Assembly (NCBI GenBank): GCA_020025735.1
Contig: JAHHRP010000017.1
Span: 1 to 21,333, forward strand
Source of the DNA: Evtepia sp.
GTDB lineage: Bacteria > Bacillota > Clostridia > Oscillospirales > Oscillospiraceae
Direction: 5' to 3'
Length of the DNA: 21,333 bases
The notes under the pieces are model-generated. The model saw only the letters and a program-made list of their open reading frames with translations, was not told the origin of the DNA and did no database searches. Positions 13,985 through 20,132 of this stretch are shown here, in pieces (position 1 is the stretch's first letter; each line of letters begins with the position of its first letter). The position numbers and the translations under genes are program-made.

Positions 13985-14013
13985 ATCATACACAAATGGT
14001 ACTCCATCTACAA
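13985..14013 (-). promoter_or_regulatory. promoter of hisS
   Basis: On the minus strand TTGTAG (14013-14008) and TATGAT (13990-13985) are 17 bp apart, with a TG one base before the -10. The -35 overlaps the end of the preceding terminator. The predicted start is near 13978, which gives a leader of about 78 bases. Confidence 0.68.
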
Positions 14014-14064
14014 AAAGTGCGCCTTCGTCCCTGGGCAAAATGCCGGAACGAGGACGCACTTTTT
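14012..14064 (-). terminator. long terminator hairpin after mgsA
   Basis: AAAAAGTGCG and CGCACTTTTT form the ends of a 53-base imperfect hairpin. The interior stem includes TCGT/ACGA and GGCA/TGCC. It lies 25 bases after the mgsA stop. A T run is present on both strands. Confidence 0.88.
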
Positions 14065-14088
14065 ACGTTTGGGCATTGGAAATGTACC

Positions 14089-14505
14089 TTAAACTGTAAC
14101 TGGCTTCAGGGAAGGATTGATGATCTCTCTCCAGTCCAGATCGCCTCGCTCCAGTCCGTGGATCAAGATTTCCGCCGTGGCAGCATTGGTGGCGAAAGGA
14201 ATATTATACTGGTCGCACATCTGATTGATGTACTTCAGATCAGGGTCCAGGTCACTGGACTGAGGGTCCGAGAAAAACAGGACCATGTCAATCTCATTGT
14301 AAGCAATCCGGGCACCGATCTGTTGGCTGCCCCCGTGGGCATGAGAGAGAAACAGACGCACAGGCAGGCCAGTTGCCTCTGCAACAAGGCGGCCAGTGGT
14401 GTTGGTAGCGCAAACCGTGTGCTTAGACAACACACCGCAATAAGCGATACAGAACTGCACCATCAGCTCTTTCTTGTGGTCATGACTCATCAACGCGATA
14501 TTCAT
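14089..14505 (-). CDS. mgsA: methylglyoxal synthase-like protein, altered active site
   Basis: The 138-residue protein aligns by eye along its length with methylglyoxal synthase, which converts dihydroxyacetone phosphate to methylglyoxal and phosphate. It begins MNIALMSHDHKKELM and keeps NIPFATNAATAE and a GLERGDLDWR tail. Expected active-site positions differ. The usual SGPxGGDQQ loop reads SHAHGGSQQ, so the catalytic Asp (Asp71 in E. coli) is Ser 60 and the phosphate-site Gly66 is His 55. The His98 position is Leu 86, and GTTG reads NTTG. Asp 9, Asp 80 and Asp 89 (E. coli Asp20, Asp91 and Asp101) are kept. Activity may be lost or changed. ATG at 14505 follows AAAGGATGATCC. It probably shares the minD promoter, an order seen in clostridial mre/min loci. 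Confidence 0.85.
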   Translation of the reverse strand: MNIALMSHDHKKELMVQFCIAYCGVLSKHTVCATNTTGRLVAEATGLPVRLFLSHAHGGSQQIGARIAYNEIDMVLFFSDPQSSDLDPDLKYINQMCDQYNIPFATNAATAEILIHGLERGDLDWREIINPSLKPVTV

Positions 14506-14586
14506 TCTTGGATCATCCTTTCGCTGGGTGGAGTACTAAAAGGGAACACTCCACACAAAAAATGGGGGGAGGGGATGGCAGCAGAT

Positions 14587-15324
14587 TCAGTGAATCCGCA
14601 TCAGCGGGACCTGCTCTCCTGTCAGGCGGCGGGCGATATTCTCATACGCTTTTACAGCACCCCGGTTGGCAAACTTGGCCAGCGGCTGGCCATTGGCGGC
14701 CGCCAGAACCACTTTTGCATCCTCAGGCACCAGACCAAGCAGGGGCAATCCTGCCGCGTCCATGGCGTCGTCGATGGTGGCTTTCTGCCGCCGCAACAGA
14801 CGCGGGCGGACGCGATTGACCACCAGATGCACCGTGGCCAAATCGGCCAACTGAATCACCACTCGCTGCGCATCCCGCAAAGAGGAGGGTTCATTCATTG
14901 CCACCACGATAGCCCGATCCGCACCGCAGACCGCCAAACGGAACCCTACCCCTAAACCAGCAGGAGAATCAATGAGGATATAATCATAGACTTGCCGGGC
15001 CTGCTCCAACAGATCCCGAAAGCCCGTCTCCCCAGGGAAGTCGTCCGGCAGCGTGATGGGTGCGGTGAGAAGATACACGCCAGAGACAGAAGGATGCGGT
15101 GCTACTGCCCGGTCCAACGGACACCGACCTGAAATCACATCACTGAAATCCATCAGCGCTGCATCGGTCATACCCAGGGTAATGTCCAGGTTCCGCAGGC
15201 CCACATCACCGTCAATACACAGGACCTGATGCCCTTGGAGCGCCAAAGCGGTGCCTAACCCTGCGGTCAGAGAACTTTTCCCTGTGCCGCCCTTGCCGGA
15301 CGTGATGACGATTACACTGCTCAC
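14587..15324 (-). CDS. minD: MinD-like septum-site ATPase without C-terminal membrane-targeting helix
   Basis: This 245-residue ParA/MinD-superfamily ATPase has a deviant Walker A SGKGGTGKSS (9-18), MinD-like DGDVGLRNLDITLGM, IDSPAG (switch II) and the clostridial MinD ending KAYENIARRLTGEQVPL. It stops at LMRIH without the Lys/Phe-rich amphipathic helix that anchors MinD to membrane. MinD positions the division septum through MinC. Neither minC nor minE/divIVA is nearby. GTG at 15324 is chosen because AGGAGG sits 7 bases upstream. The in-frame ATG at 15330 is only one base from it and would add MA. The following mgsA-like gene matches the min-mgsA order of Clostridia, which supports MinD over a generic ParA. 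Confidence 0.82.
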   Translation of the reverse strand: MSSVIVITSGKGGTGKSSLTAGLGTALALQGHQVLCIDGDVGLRNLDITLGMTDAALMDFSDVISGRCPLDRAVAPHPSVSGVYLLTAPITLPDDFPGETGFRDLLEQARQVYDYILIDSPAGLGVGFRLAVCGADRAIVVAMNEPSSLRDAQRVVIQLADLATVHLVVNRVRPRLLRRQKATIDDAMDAAGLPLLGLVPEDAKVVLAAANGQPLAKFANRGAVKAYENIARRLTGEQVPLMRIH

Positions 15325-15351
15325 TGCCATACCTCCTGAAACTTCTGCTCC

Positions 15352-15380
15352 ATTGTACCATAAAGGCACAGCGCTTGCAA
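15352..15380 (-). promoter_or_regulatory. sigma-A promoter of minD-mgsA
   Basis: On the minus strand TTGCAA (15380-15375) and TACAAT (15357-15352) are 17 bp apart with a TGG extended -10, in the 76-base gap after rsmG. The predicted start is near 15345. Confidence 0.85.
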
Positions 15381-15400
15381 CCATTTTTTGTGCAAAGACA

Positions 15401-16120
15401 CTAAAACTTTGTCTCCTTTATTTTCGTCCATTTTCGAGGATATGTCCCAGGGGTGGGACTGGCCTTAAAAATAGTCACCACACGGTGGTAGACCTCGGTT
15501 CCAGGCAAGAGATAATCCATAACAAAAGGCGTTTCGCCCCCCATGGCCTGGATGATTGGCTCGGCGGCTTGGATCTCCTCATCCGTTTTGTTGCTCTTCA
15601 TGGCCAGGAACAGGCCGCCGGGTTTCACATATGGCATACACAACTCTGCCAGCACAGGCATAGCAGCCAGCGCCCGGGACACTGCCACATCATACTTCTC
15701 CCGATAACCCTTTCCACGAGAAAGCTCTTCTGCCCGTCCTTTGACCAGTTCCACATCGGGCAAGTCCAGCTCCTGGCACAGCTCCGTCAACCAGTCGATT
15801 CGCTTGCCCAGGCTATCCAGCAGGGTCAGATGAATGGTAGGGTCCAGAATCCGCAGCACCAGGCCGGGGAAGCCTCCGCCAGTCCCTACGTCGATCACGT
15901 TCCTTCCTCCCAACGCCCGGCTGGGCAGCAGCGCGGCGCTGTCCAGAAAATGGTATGTCACCACATTGGCTGGATCGGTGATGGCTGTCAGATTCATCAC
16001 CTGGTTCTTCTCCAGCAGGCGGCTGCAATAGAGACGCAGCTTTTCCACCATCTCAGGGGTGTAAGCCACCCCTAACCGATCCAGCCCCTGACACAAGGCT
16101 TTTTTTTCCTGCTCTGTCAT
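15401..16120 (-). CDS. rsmG: 16S rRNA (guanine527-N7)-methyltransferase RsmG
   Basis: The 239-residue SAM-dependent methyltransferase has the GidB signature NLTAI (43-47), HFLDS (57-61) and the SAM-binding DVGTGGGFPG (77-86). VSRALA and KPGG follow later. It methylates N7 of G527 in 16S rRNA, and its loss is known to give low-level streptomycin resistance in other bacteria. ATG at 16120 follows GAGGTGACTGCC. An in-frame GTG at 16129 overlaps that ribosome-binding site and is rejected. In most Firmicutes rsmG lies directly upstream of noc-soj-spo0J near oriC. Here it lies downstream, after serS, a rearranged order. mnmE and mnmG are not in the window. Confidence 0.95.
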   Translation of the reverse strand: MTEQEKKALCQGLDRLGVAYTPEMVEKLRLYCSRLLEKNQVMNLTAITDPANVVTYHFLDSAALLPSRALGGRNVIDVGTGGGFPGLVLRILDPTIHLTLLDSLGKRIDWLTELCQELDLPDVELVKGRAEELSRGKGYREKYDVAVSRALAAMPVLAELCMPYVKPGGLFLAMKSNKTDEEIQAAEPIIQAMGGETPFVMDYLLPGTEVYHRVVTIFKASPTPGTYPRKWTKIKETKF

Positions 16121-16130
16121 GGCAGTCACC

Positions 16131-16355
16131 TCAATATTTTAAGATCACACCGGAGGAAAAGGCGTAGGTATACATTATGACCAAAAACACCATAAAGGCA
16201 ATTCCTATCCAGGCCAGCAGCCGGGTTTTTTTGCTGTATGGTTCATACGGCTTCTTCTCCGCAGGTTGGGCAGGCTCTTGTGCCGCAGACGATGCGGCAC
16301 CCTGTTCCTCGTCAGGGGAGGGGAGAGGCTCTTGCGCTCGGTTGTCAGATTCCAT
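16131..16355 (-). CDS. small single-pass membrane protein, unknown
   Basis: The 74-residue product has an acidic, Pro/Ala/Glu-rich N-terminus (1-40), a short basic stretch (SKKTR) and one hydrophobic helix (about 46-65) followed by a short tail, FSSGVILKY. By the positive-inside rule the acidic N-terminus is cytoplasmic. ATG at 16355 follows AAGGAGGG at 7 bases. A TTG at 16373 would extend the frame but lies upstream of that site. No family is recognised. The stop is 10 bases before the rsmG start and serS ends 36 bases upstream, so it belongs to the same transcription unit. Such tail-anchored small proteins can be easily overlooked. Confidence 0.72.
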   Translation of the reverse strand: MESDNRAQEPLPSPDEEQGAASSAAQEPAQPAEKKPYEPYSKKTRLLAWIGIAFMVFLVIMYTYAFSSGVILKY

Positions 16356-16391
16356 GGGAAACCCTCCTTCCAAAGGTGTTTAGGGCTGTAC

Positions 16392-17681
16392 TCACTTCTT
16401 GCTGATCATCTCCATACCGCCCATATACTTCTGGAGCACCTCTGGAATCTTGATGCTGCCATCTTTGAGCTGATTCTGCTCCACCATAGCTGGGAAGATT
16501 CTGCTGGTAGCCAGGCCAGAGCCGTTAAGCGTATGAAGAAACTCGGGCTTCCCGGTACTCTCCCGACGGAAGCGCATATTGCCCCGACGGGCCTGATAGT
16601 CCCGGGCATTGGACACGGAGGAAACCTCCTTATAGCCCTGCATTGAAGGAATCTGGATCTCGATATCGTACGTCCGGGCCATCGAAGCGGAACAGTCTCC
16701 GGCGGCCAGTTTCACAGTACGAAAATGGAAGCCTAGCCCTTTGACCAGATTCTCAGCTTTGGCAACCAGCTCATCAAAGGCATCGTTGGAATCTTCTGGA
16801 CGGGTGAACTGGAACATCTCCACTTTATTAAACTGGTGCCCACGGACCATACCACGTTCCTCTGCCCGGGCCGAACCTGCCTCCCGGCGGAAGCAGGGGG
16901 TATAGGCAAAGAATTTTTTGGGCAAATCAGCTTCAGATAGAATCTCGTCCCGGTAAATGCTGGCCAGTGCAGCCTCTGCCGTGGGAAGCATATAGTGCAT
17001 CCGGTCATCGGTGGGATTTTGAATTTTATAAACTTCATCTGCAAACTTGGGGAACTGTCCAGCAGTCTCTCCACATTGGTACTCCAGCATGTGGGGAGGG
17101 AGGATAAACTCATACCCATCGGCCAAATGGCTGTCGATGAAGTAATTCAGCAAAGCCCATTCCAACCGGGCACCCAGGCCAGTATACATCCAGAAACCGG
17201 AACCCGCCAGTTTAACGCCTCGGGTATAGTCAATCAGCCCCAAGTCCGTGCACAGATCCACATGGTGCTTTGGCTCAAACTCAAACTGATGCGGCTCTCC
17301 GAAATAGCGCAGGGGTTCATTGTTCTCTTTCCCTCCAGCGGCCAAATCATCATCTGGCAGGTTGGGCAGGGAGAACATCAAGACACGGTATTCGCCCTCC
17401 ACAGTCCGAAGTTTTTCATCATTGGTCGCGATCTGCGCTTTCAGTTCACTCATCCGCTGAAAGACAGGTGTCGTATCTTCTCCAGCCTTTTTCAGCTGAG
17501 GAATGGTCTTAGACACCCTGTTCTGCTCGGCTTTCATCTGTTCGGTGGCATAGATAATATCCCGGCGCTCTTTGTCCAGAACCAGGATCCGATCCACTTC
17601 CTGGTCGCAGTTGACCTCTTTGGCTCGCAGACCAGCTTTCACTTTTTCAGGATCTTCTTTGATGCGCTTAATGTCCAGCAT
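16392..17681 (-). CDS. serS: serine--tRNA ligase
   Basis: The 429-residue class IIa synthetase has an N-terminal tRNA-binding coiled-coil arm (about 25-105). The catalytic domain has TAEAAL (234-239), motif 2 FRREAGSARAEERG (264-277), HQFNKVEMF (282-290), SSVSNARDYQARR (354-366) and motif 3 GSGLATSR (387-394). It charges tRNA-Ser and tRNA-Sec. ATG at 17681 follows GAGGTGAT. An earlier in-frame ATG at 17708 has no such site. The 66-base gap upstream holds a parS site but no clear promoter or T-box, so transcription probably comes from the par operon. Some Firmicutes carry serS close to the origin, as here. Confidence 0.96.
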   Translation of the reverse strand: MLDIKRIKEDPEKVKAGLRAKEVNCDQEVDRILVLDKERRDIIYATEQMKAEQNRVSKTIPQLKKAGEDTTPVFQRMSELKAQIATNDEKLRTVEGEYRVLMFSLPNLPDDDLAAGGKENNEPLRYFGEPHQFEFEPKHHVDLCTDLGLIDYTRGVKLAGSGFWMYTGLGARLEWALLNYFIDSHLADGYEFILPPHMLEYQCGETAGQFPKFADEVYKIQNPTDDRMHYMLPTAEAALASIYRDEILSEADLPKKFFAYTPCFRREAGSARAEERGMVRGHQFNKVEMFQFTRPEDSNDAFDELVAKAENLVKGLGFHFRTVKLAAGDCSASMARTYDIEIQIPSMQGYKEVSSVSNARDYQARRGNMRFRRESTGKPEFLHTLNGSGLATSRIFPAMVEQNQLKDGSIKIPEVLQKYMGGMEMISKK

Positions 17682-17717
17682 TGGTATCACCTCATCATTT
17701 CTTTGCAATCCATGGCA

Positions 17718-17733
17718 TGTTTCACGTGAAACA
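17718..17733. promoter_or_regulatory. parS centromere site 1
   Basis: TGTTTCACGTGAAACA is an exact match to the bacterial parS consensus bound by ParB/Spo0J. The palindrome extends by one base on each side (17717-17734). It is intergenic, between the coiled-coil membrane protein gene and serS. Confidence 0.96.
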
Positions 17734-17747
17734 TCCCCTTTTCTCTC

Positions 17748-18254
17748 TTAAAACAGCATCGCGTAAATGGTCCGATAACTTTCAGCAGGGGACTTGGTTC
17801 CTTCTATCACCGGCTGGTCAGGCAGTGCCTCCTCCAGCCCAGTCTTTTCAAACTCCTTCACCAGCACTTCAGCATCGGTGTAAGAAGTGCGGACCGCTTC
17901 CTCGATCTGCCGCAGCCACTCCAAGGCTTTCAGCTGCCGCTCTTGCTCCGCGATCTTTTCTTCCAGCGATTTCTTCTTCTCCACCTCGTACTGGAGCCGT
18001 TGATTCTCTACCTGGAGGCTGGCAACCTCCTGCGTATCCAGAATGGCTTCGTTCAAATCTTGTAAGGCCATGTGGTTCCGCTGCTGCATGACAAAAGAAA
18101 TTACCAGAAGCAGCAGGGCCGCACAGAATAACACCGTAAGATAGACCTTCACCGGTCTGCTCCGGTTCGGGCCACGCTTCGGGGTTGGGATCTCTGGTTG
18201 GGGGGGGATGGCTCCCCCCTCAGTTGATGTCTTTGGGGTCTCTTCCTGATTCAC
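17748..18254 (-). CDS. bitopic coiled-coil membrane protein coupled to parB, unknown
   Basis: The 168-residue product has a Pro/Thr-rich, basic-ended N-terminal tail (1-35), one transmembrane helix (about 36-56) and then a long heptad-rich coiled coil (about 60-118; LQVENQRLQYEVEKKKSLEEKIAEQERQLKAL). The C-terminal ~50 residues are mixed. The topology resembles FtsL/DivIC/FtsB-type division proteins, with a cytoplasmic tail, one helix and an outside coiled coil, but no signature confirms that. The GTG start overlaps the parB stop (GTGA at 18254-18251), so it is translationally coupled to parB and expected in stoichiometric amounts. I recognise no named family. A role in division or chromosome anchoring is an inference from position. 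Confidence 0.78.
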   Translation of the reverse strand: MNQEETPKTSTEGGAIPPQPEIPTPKRGPNRSRPVKVYLTVLFCAALLLLVISFVMQQRNHMALQDLNEAILDTQEVASLQVENQRLQYEVEKKKSLEEKIAEQERQLKALEWLRQIEEAVRTSYTDAEVLVKEFEKTGLEEALPDQPVIEGTKSPAESYRTIYAMLF

Positions 18255-19126
18255 AGGGTATCACCCTCCTTTCCATGGGACAGGGCAGAAAGGGCCTGCA
18301 TCAGCACTTCCAAATCCTCCTGGTCATAGTATTCCAAGGCGATCTTTCCCTTTTTCTTGCCCTGGGTGATGGTCACCCGGCGCCCTAGCCCAGCAGTGAG
18401 CTGGCGTTCTGCTTCTTTAAAATACAGGCGCAGGGGAGAAGGTTCCTTTTCTTCCGGGGGGTGGTCTGCCTCTTGCAGACGCTGTCGGATCTTCTCCTCC
18501 GTCTCCCGGACAGAGTAATTCTTGGCTCGGATCTCTTCTGCAAACGCGATCTGCGCCTCGGGAGAGGGGAGTGCCAGCAATGCCCGCCCATGGCCCGCTG
18601 AAAGGCTTCCCTGTTCGATAAGCCATTGGACCTCCTGCGGCAGTGCCAGCAGACGCATGGCGTTGGCCACCGCTGGCCGGGATTTGCTCACCTGCCGGGC
18701 CGCCTCCTCCTGCGTCAATCCATACTCCTGAACAAGGGTCCGGTATCCGGCTGCCTCTTCCATGGGGTTCAAGTCTTCCCGCTGGAGGTTCTCGATCAGT
18801 CCCAGTTCCATTACCTTTCGGTCATCTGCCTCAATAATCATCGCGGGAACCTCTGTCAGACCTGCTAAACGGGCCGCGCGCCAACGGCGTTCCCCGGCAA
18901 CAATCTGGTAGTATCCCGAAGCCAGACGGCGAACCGTCAAGGGCTGCAAAATACCGTGCTGGCGGATCGAAGCGGCCAGATCTGCCAAGGTCTCCTCGTC
19001 AAAATGTTTTCTAGGCTGGTTCAGGCCTGGCTCCACTTGGGCAATGGGAAGGCTTACCGAACCTCCGGTCTGGGCCTGAAGGGAGGTGTCTCCCAGCAAG
19101 GCATCCAGCCCTCTTCCTAATGCCAT
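18251..19126 (-). CDS. parB: chromosome-partitioning protein ParB (Spo0J)
   Basis: The 291-residue protein has the short N-terminal Soj-interacting start MALGRGLDALLG and a CTP-binding domain with GERRWRAARLAG (78-89) and ENLQRE (112-117). Its central helix-turn-helix region is about 138-185, and the C-terminal dimerisation domain ends at 291. The known DNA-specificity positions read Arg 150, Ala 156, Ala 161 and Gly 178, the ParB/parS type rather than the Noc type. It loads at parS as a CTP-dependent clamp, spreads and recruits SMC. ATG at 19126 lies one base after the soj stop. The downstream coiled-coil gene overlaps its stop. Two parS sites lie within 1.5 kb. Confidence 0.96.
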   Translation of the reverse strand: MALGRGLDALLGDTSLQAQTGGSVSLPIAQVEPGLNQPRKHFDEETLADLAASIRQHGILQPLTVRRLASGYYQIVAGERRWRAARLAGLTEVPAMIIEADDRKVMELGLIENLQREDLNPMEEAAGYRTLVQEYGLTQEEAARQVSKSRPAVANAMRLLALPQEVQWLIEQGSLSAGHGRALLALPSPEAQIAFAEEIRAKNYSVRETEEKIRQRLQEADHPPEEKEPSPLRLYFKEAERQLTAGLGRRVTITQGKKKGKIALEYYDQEDLEVLMQALSALSHGKEGDTL

Positions 19127-19127
19127 G

Positions 19128-19904
19128 TTATCCTTCCTTTCCAGGCAGAGGATTGCAGGCCAGCAGTTCCTCTGTCAATCGTTTGTACGCCACCGATCCC
19201 CGAGAACTGCCATCGTACGCCAAGACCGGTTTCCCATGGCTGGGTGCCTCAGAGAGCCGGACATTGCGGGGGATCACAGTGGCAAAAACCTTACCGGGGA
19301 AGTGTCGTTTGACCTCCTCGGCCACCTGAAGGGAAAGGTTTGTCCGCCCATCATACATGGTCAGCAGCAATCCCTCCAGCTCGATGGCAGGGTTGAGTCT
19401 GCCCTTCACGATCCGAATGGTGGACAGCAAATCACTCAATCCCTCCAAGGCATAGTATTCACACTGGACGGGCACCAAAACGGTGTCCGCCGCGCACAGG
19501 CAGTTGAGGGTCAGCAGTTCCAAGGAAGGGGGGCAGTCAATGAGCAGAAAGTCATAGCGTTCCACCACACCAGACAAGGCTGCCTTCAACAAGTACTCTC
19601 GGCGATCCATGGCGATCATCTCCACCGTGGCCCCTGCCAAGGCTTTGTTTGCTGGCAAAATATCCCCATACTTGGTCTGCACAATGGCGTTTTCCACCGG
19701 CGCACTGCCGATCAGAACGTCATAAATCGTAGGGAAAACAGCCCCCTTATCCACTCCAAACCCCGAAGTCGCATTGCCCTGGGGATCAAAGTCACACACC
19801 AGGACCTTCGCCCCAGCCGCCTGGAGGCAAGCACCCAAATTCACACAGCTGGTGGTTTTTCCCACCCCGCCCTTTTGGTTGACAAAGGCGATGGTTTTCC
19901 CCAT
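19128..19904 (-). CDS. parA: chromosome-partitioning ATPase ParA (Soj)
   Basis: The 258-residue ATPase has a deviant Walker A KGGVGKTT (11-18), Walker A' FDPQGN (Asp 40), the Walker-B-type DCPPSL (123-128) and the nucleoid-DNA-binding region TVIPRNVRLSEAPSHGKP (209-226). It forms ATP-dependent dimers on the nucleoid that ParB stimulates to hydrolyse ATP. In Bacillus it also modulates DnaA. ATG at 19904 follows AGGAGGAAGGACC. Upstream in-frame starts would overlap the leader hairpin. Transcription is from the promoter at 19982-20010, with parB immediately downstream. Confidence 0.96.
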   Translation of the reverse strand: MGKTIAFVNQKGGVGKTTSCVNLGACLQAAGAKVLVCDFDPQGNATSGFGVDKGAVFPTIYDVLIGSAPVENAIVQTKYGDILPANKALAGATVEMIAMDRREYLLKAALSGVVERYDFLLIDCPPSLELLTLNCLCAADTVLVPVQCEYYALEGLSDLLSTIRIVKGRLNPAIELEGLLLTMYDGRTNLSLQVAEEVKRHFPGKVFATVIPRNVRLSEAPSHGKPVLAYDGSSRGSVAYKRLTEELLACNPLPGKEG

Positions 19905-19950
19905 GGTCCTTCCTCCTTTTCCCGTGCTTTCTATGGTTCTCTGCAAAAGT

Positions 19951-19972
19951 GACCCATTGTCTGTAATGGGTC
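19951..19972 (-). promoter_or_regulatory. stem-loop at the 5' end of the soj-spo0J transcript
   Basis: GACCCATT (19951-19958) and AATGGGTC (19965-19972) form a perfect 8-bp stem with a 6-base loop. The predicted transcription start is near 19975, so the stem would begin within the first few bases of the mRNA. No T run follows. It may stabilise the transcript or act as an operator. Confidence 0.55.
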
Positions 19973-19981
19973 CAGACTTAA

Positions 19982-20010
19982 ATTATACCCACATTACCGG
20001 GCTTTTGCAA
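19982..20010 (-). promoter_or_regulatory. strong sigma-A promoter of soj-spo0J
   Basis: On the minus strand TTGCAA (20010-20005) and the perfect TATAAT (19987-19982) are 17 bp apart. It lies 70 bases downstream of parS site 2 and 78 bases before the soj start codon, so ParB spreading could affect it. Confidence 0.9.
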
Positions 20011-20078
20011 GCCATATTTCCCTCAATTCCCGGTTTTCCCACTGCCATTCCTCCCCAGAGAATGAGAAAAAAGATGGA

Positions 20079-20094
20079 TGTTTCACGTGAAACA
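20079..20094. promoter_or_regulatory. parS centromere site 2
   Basis: TGTTTCACGTGAAACA matches the parS consensus exactly. The perfect palindrome extends over 28 bp (20073-20100), longer than the core site requires. It sits between noc and the soj promoter. Confidence 0.97.
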
Positions 20095-20132
20095 TCCATC
20101 CAAAAGTGAAAGGATCTGCTAGGAAACCCCCC

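Noticed and set aside
13901..14000. T-box riboswitch upstream of hisS
   Set aside because: Looked for because hisS is a common T-box target, but no GGTGG antiterminator core was found and the only T-run terminator lies upstream of the predicted promoter.
13901..14059. N-terminal extension of HisRS to an ATG at 14059
   Set aside because: The extension would run through the terminator, promoter and hairpins, has no similarity to HisRS, and the ATG at 13900 has a proper ribosome-binding site.
14528..14554. Terminator between minD and mgsA
   Set aside because: A GTGGAGT/ACTCCAC stem exists but no T run follows on the minus strand; it could only be a processing or stability element.
13939..14955. 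338-codon open frame on the + strand over mgsA and minD
   Set aside because: Shadow of two recognised minus-strand genes; it crosses the intergenic hairpins without any start signal.
20015..20038. Noc-binding-site-like sequence (ATTTCCC and AATTCCCGG near the soj promoter)
   Set aside because: Only the left half resembles ATTTCCCGGGAAAT; the right half (TTTTC) does not match, so no full site is claimed.
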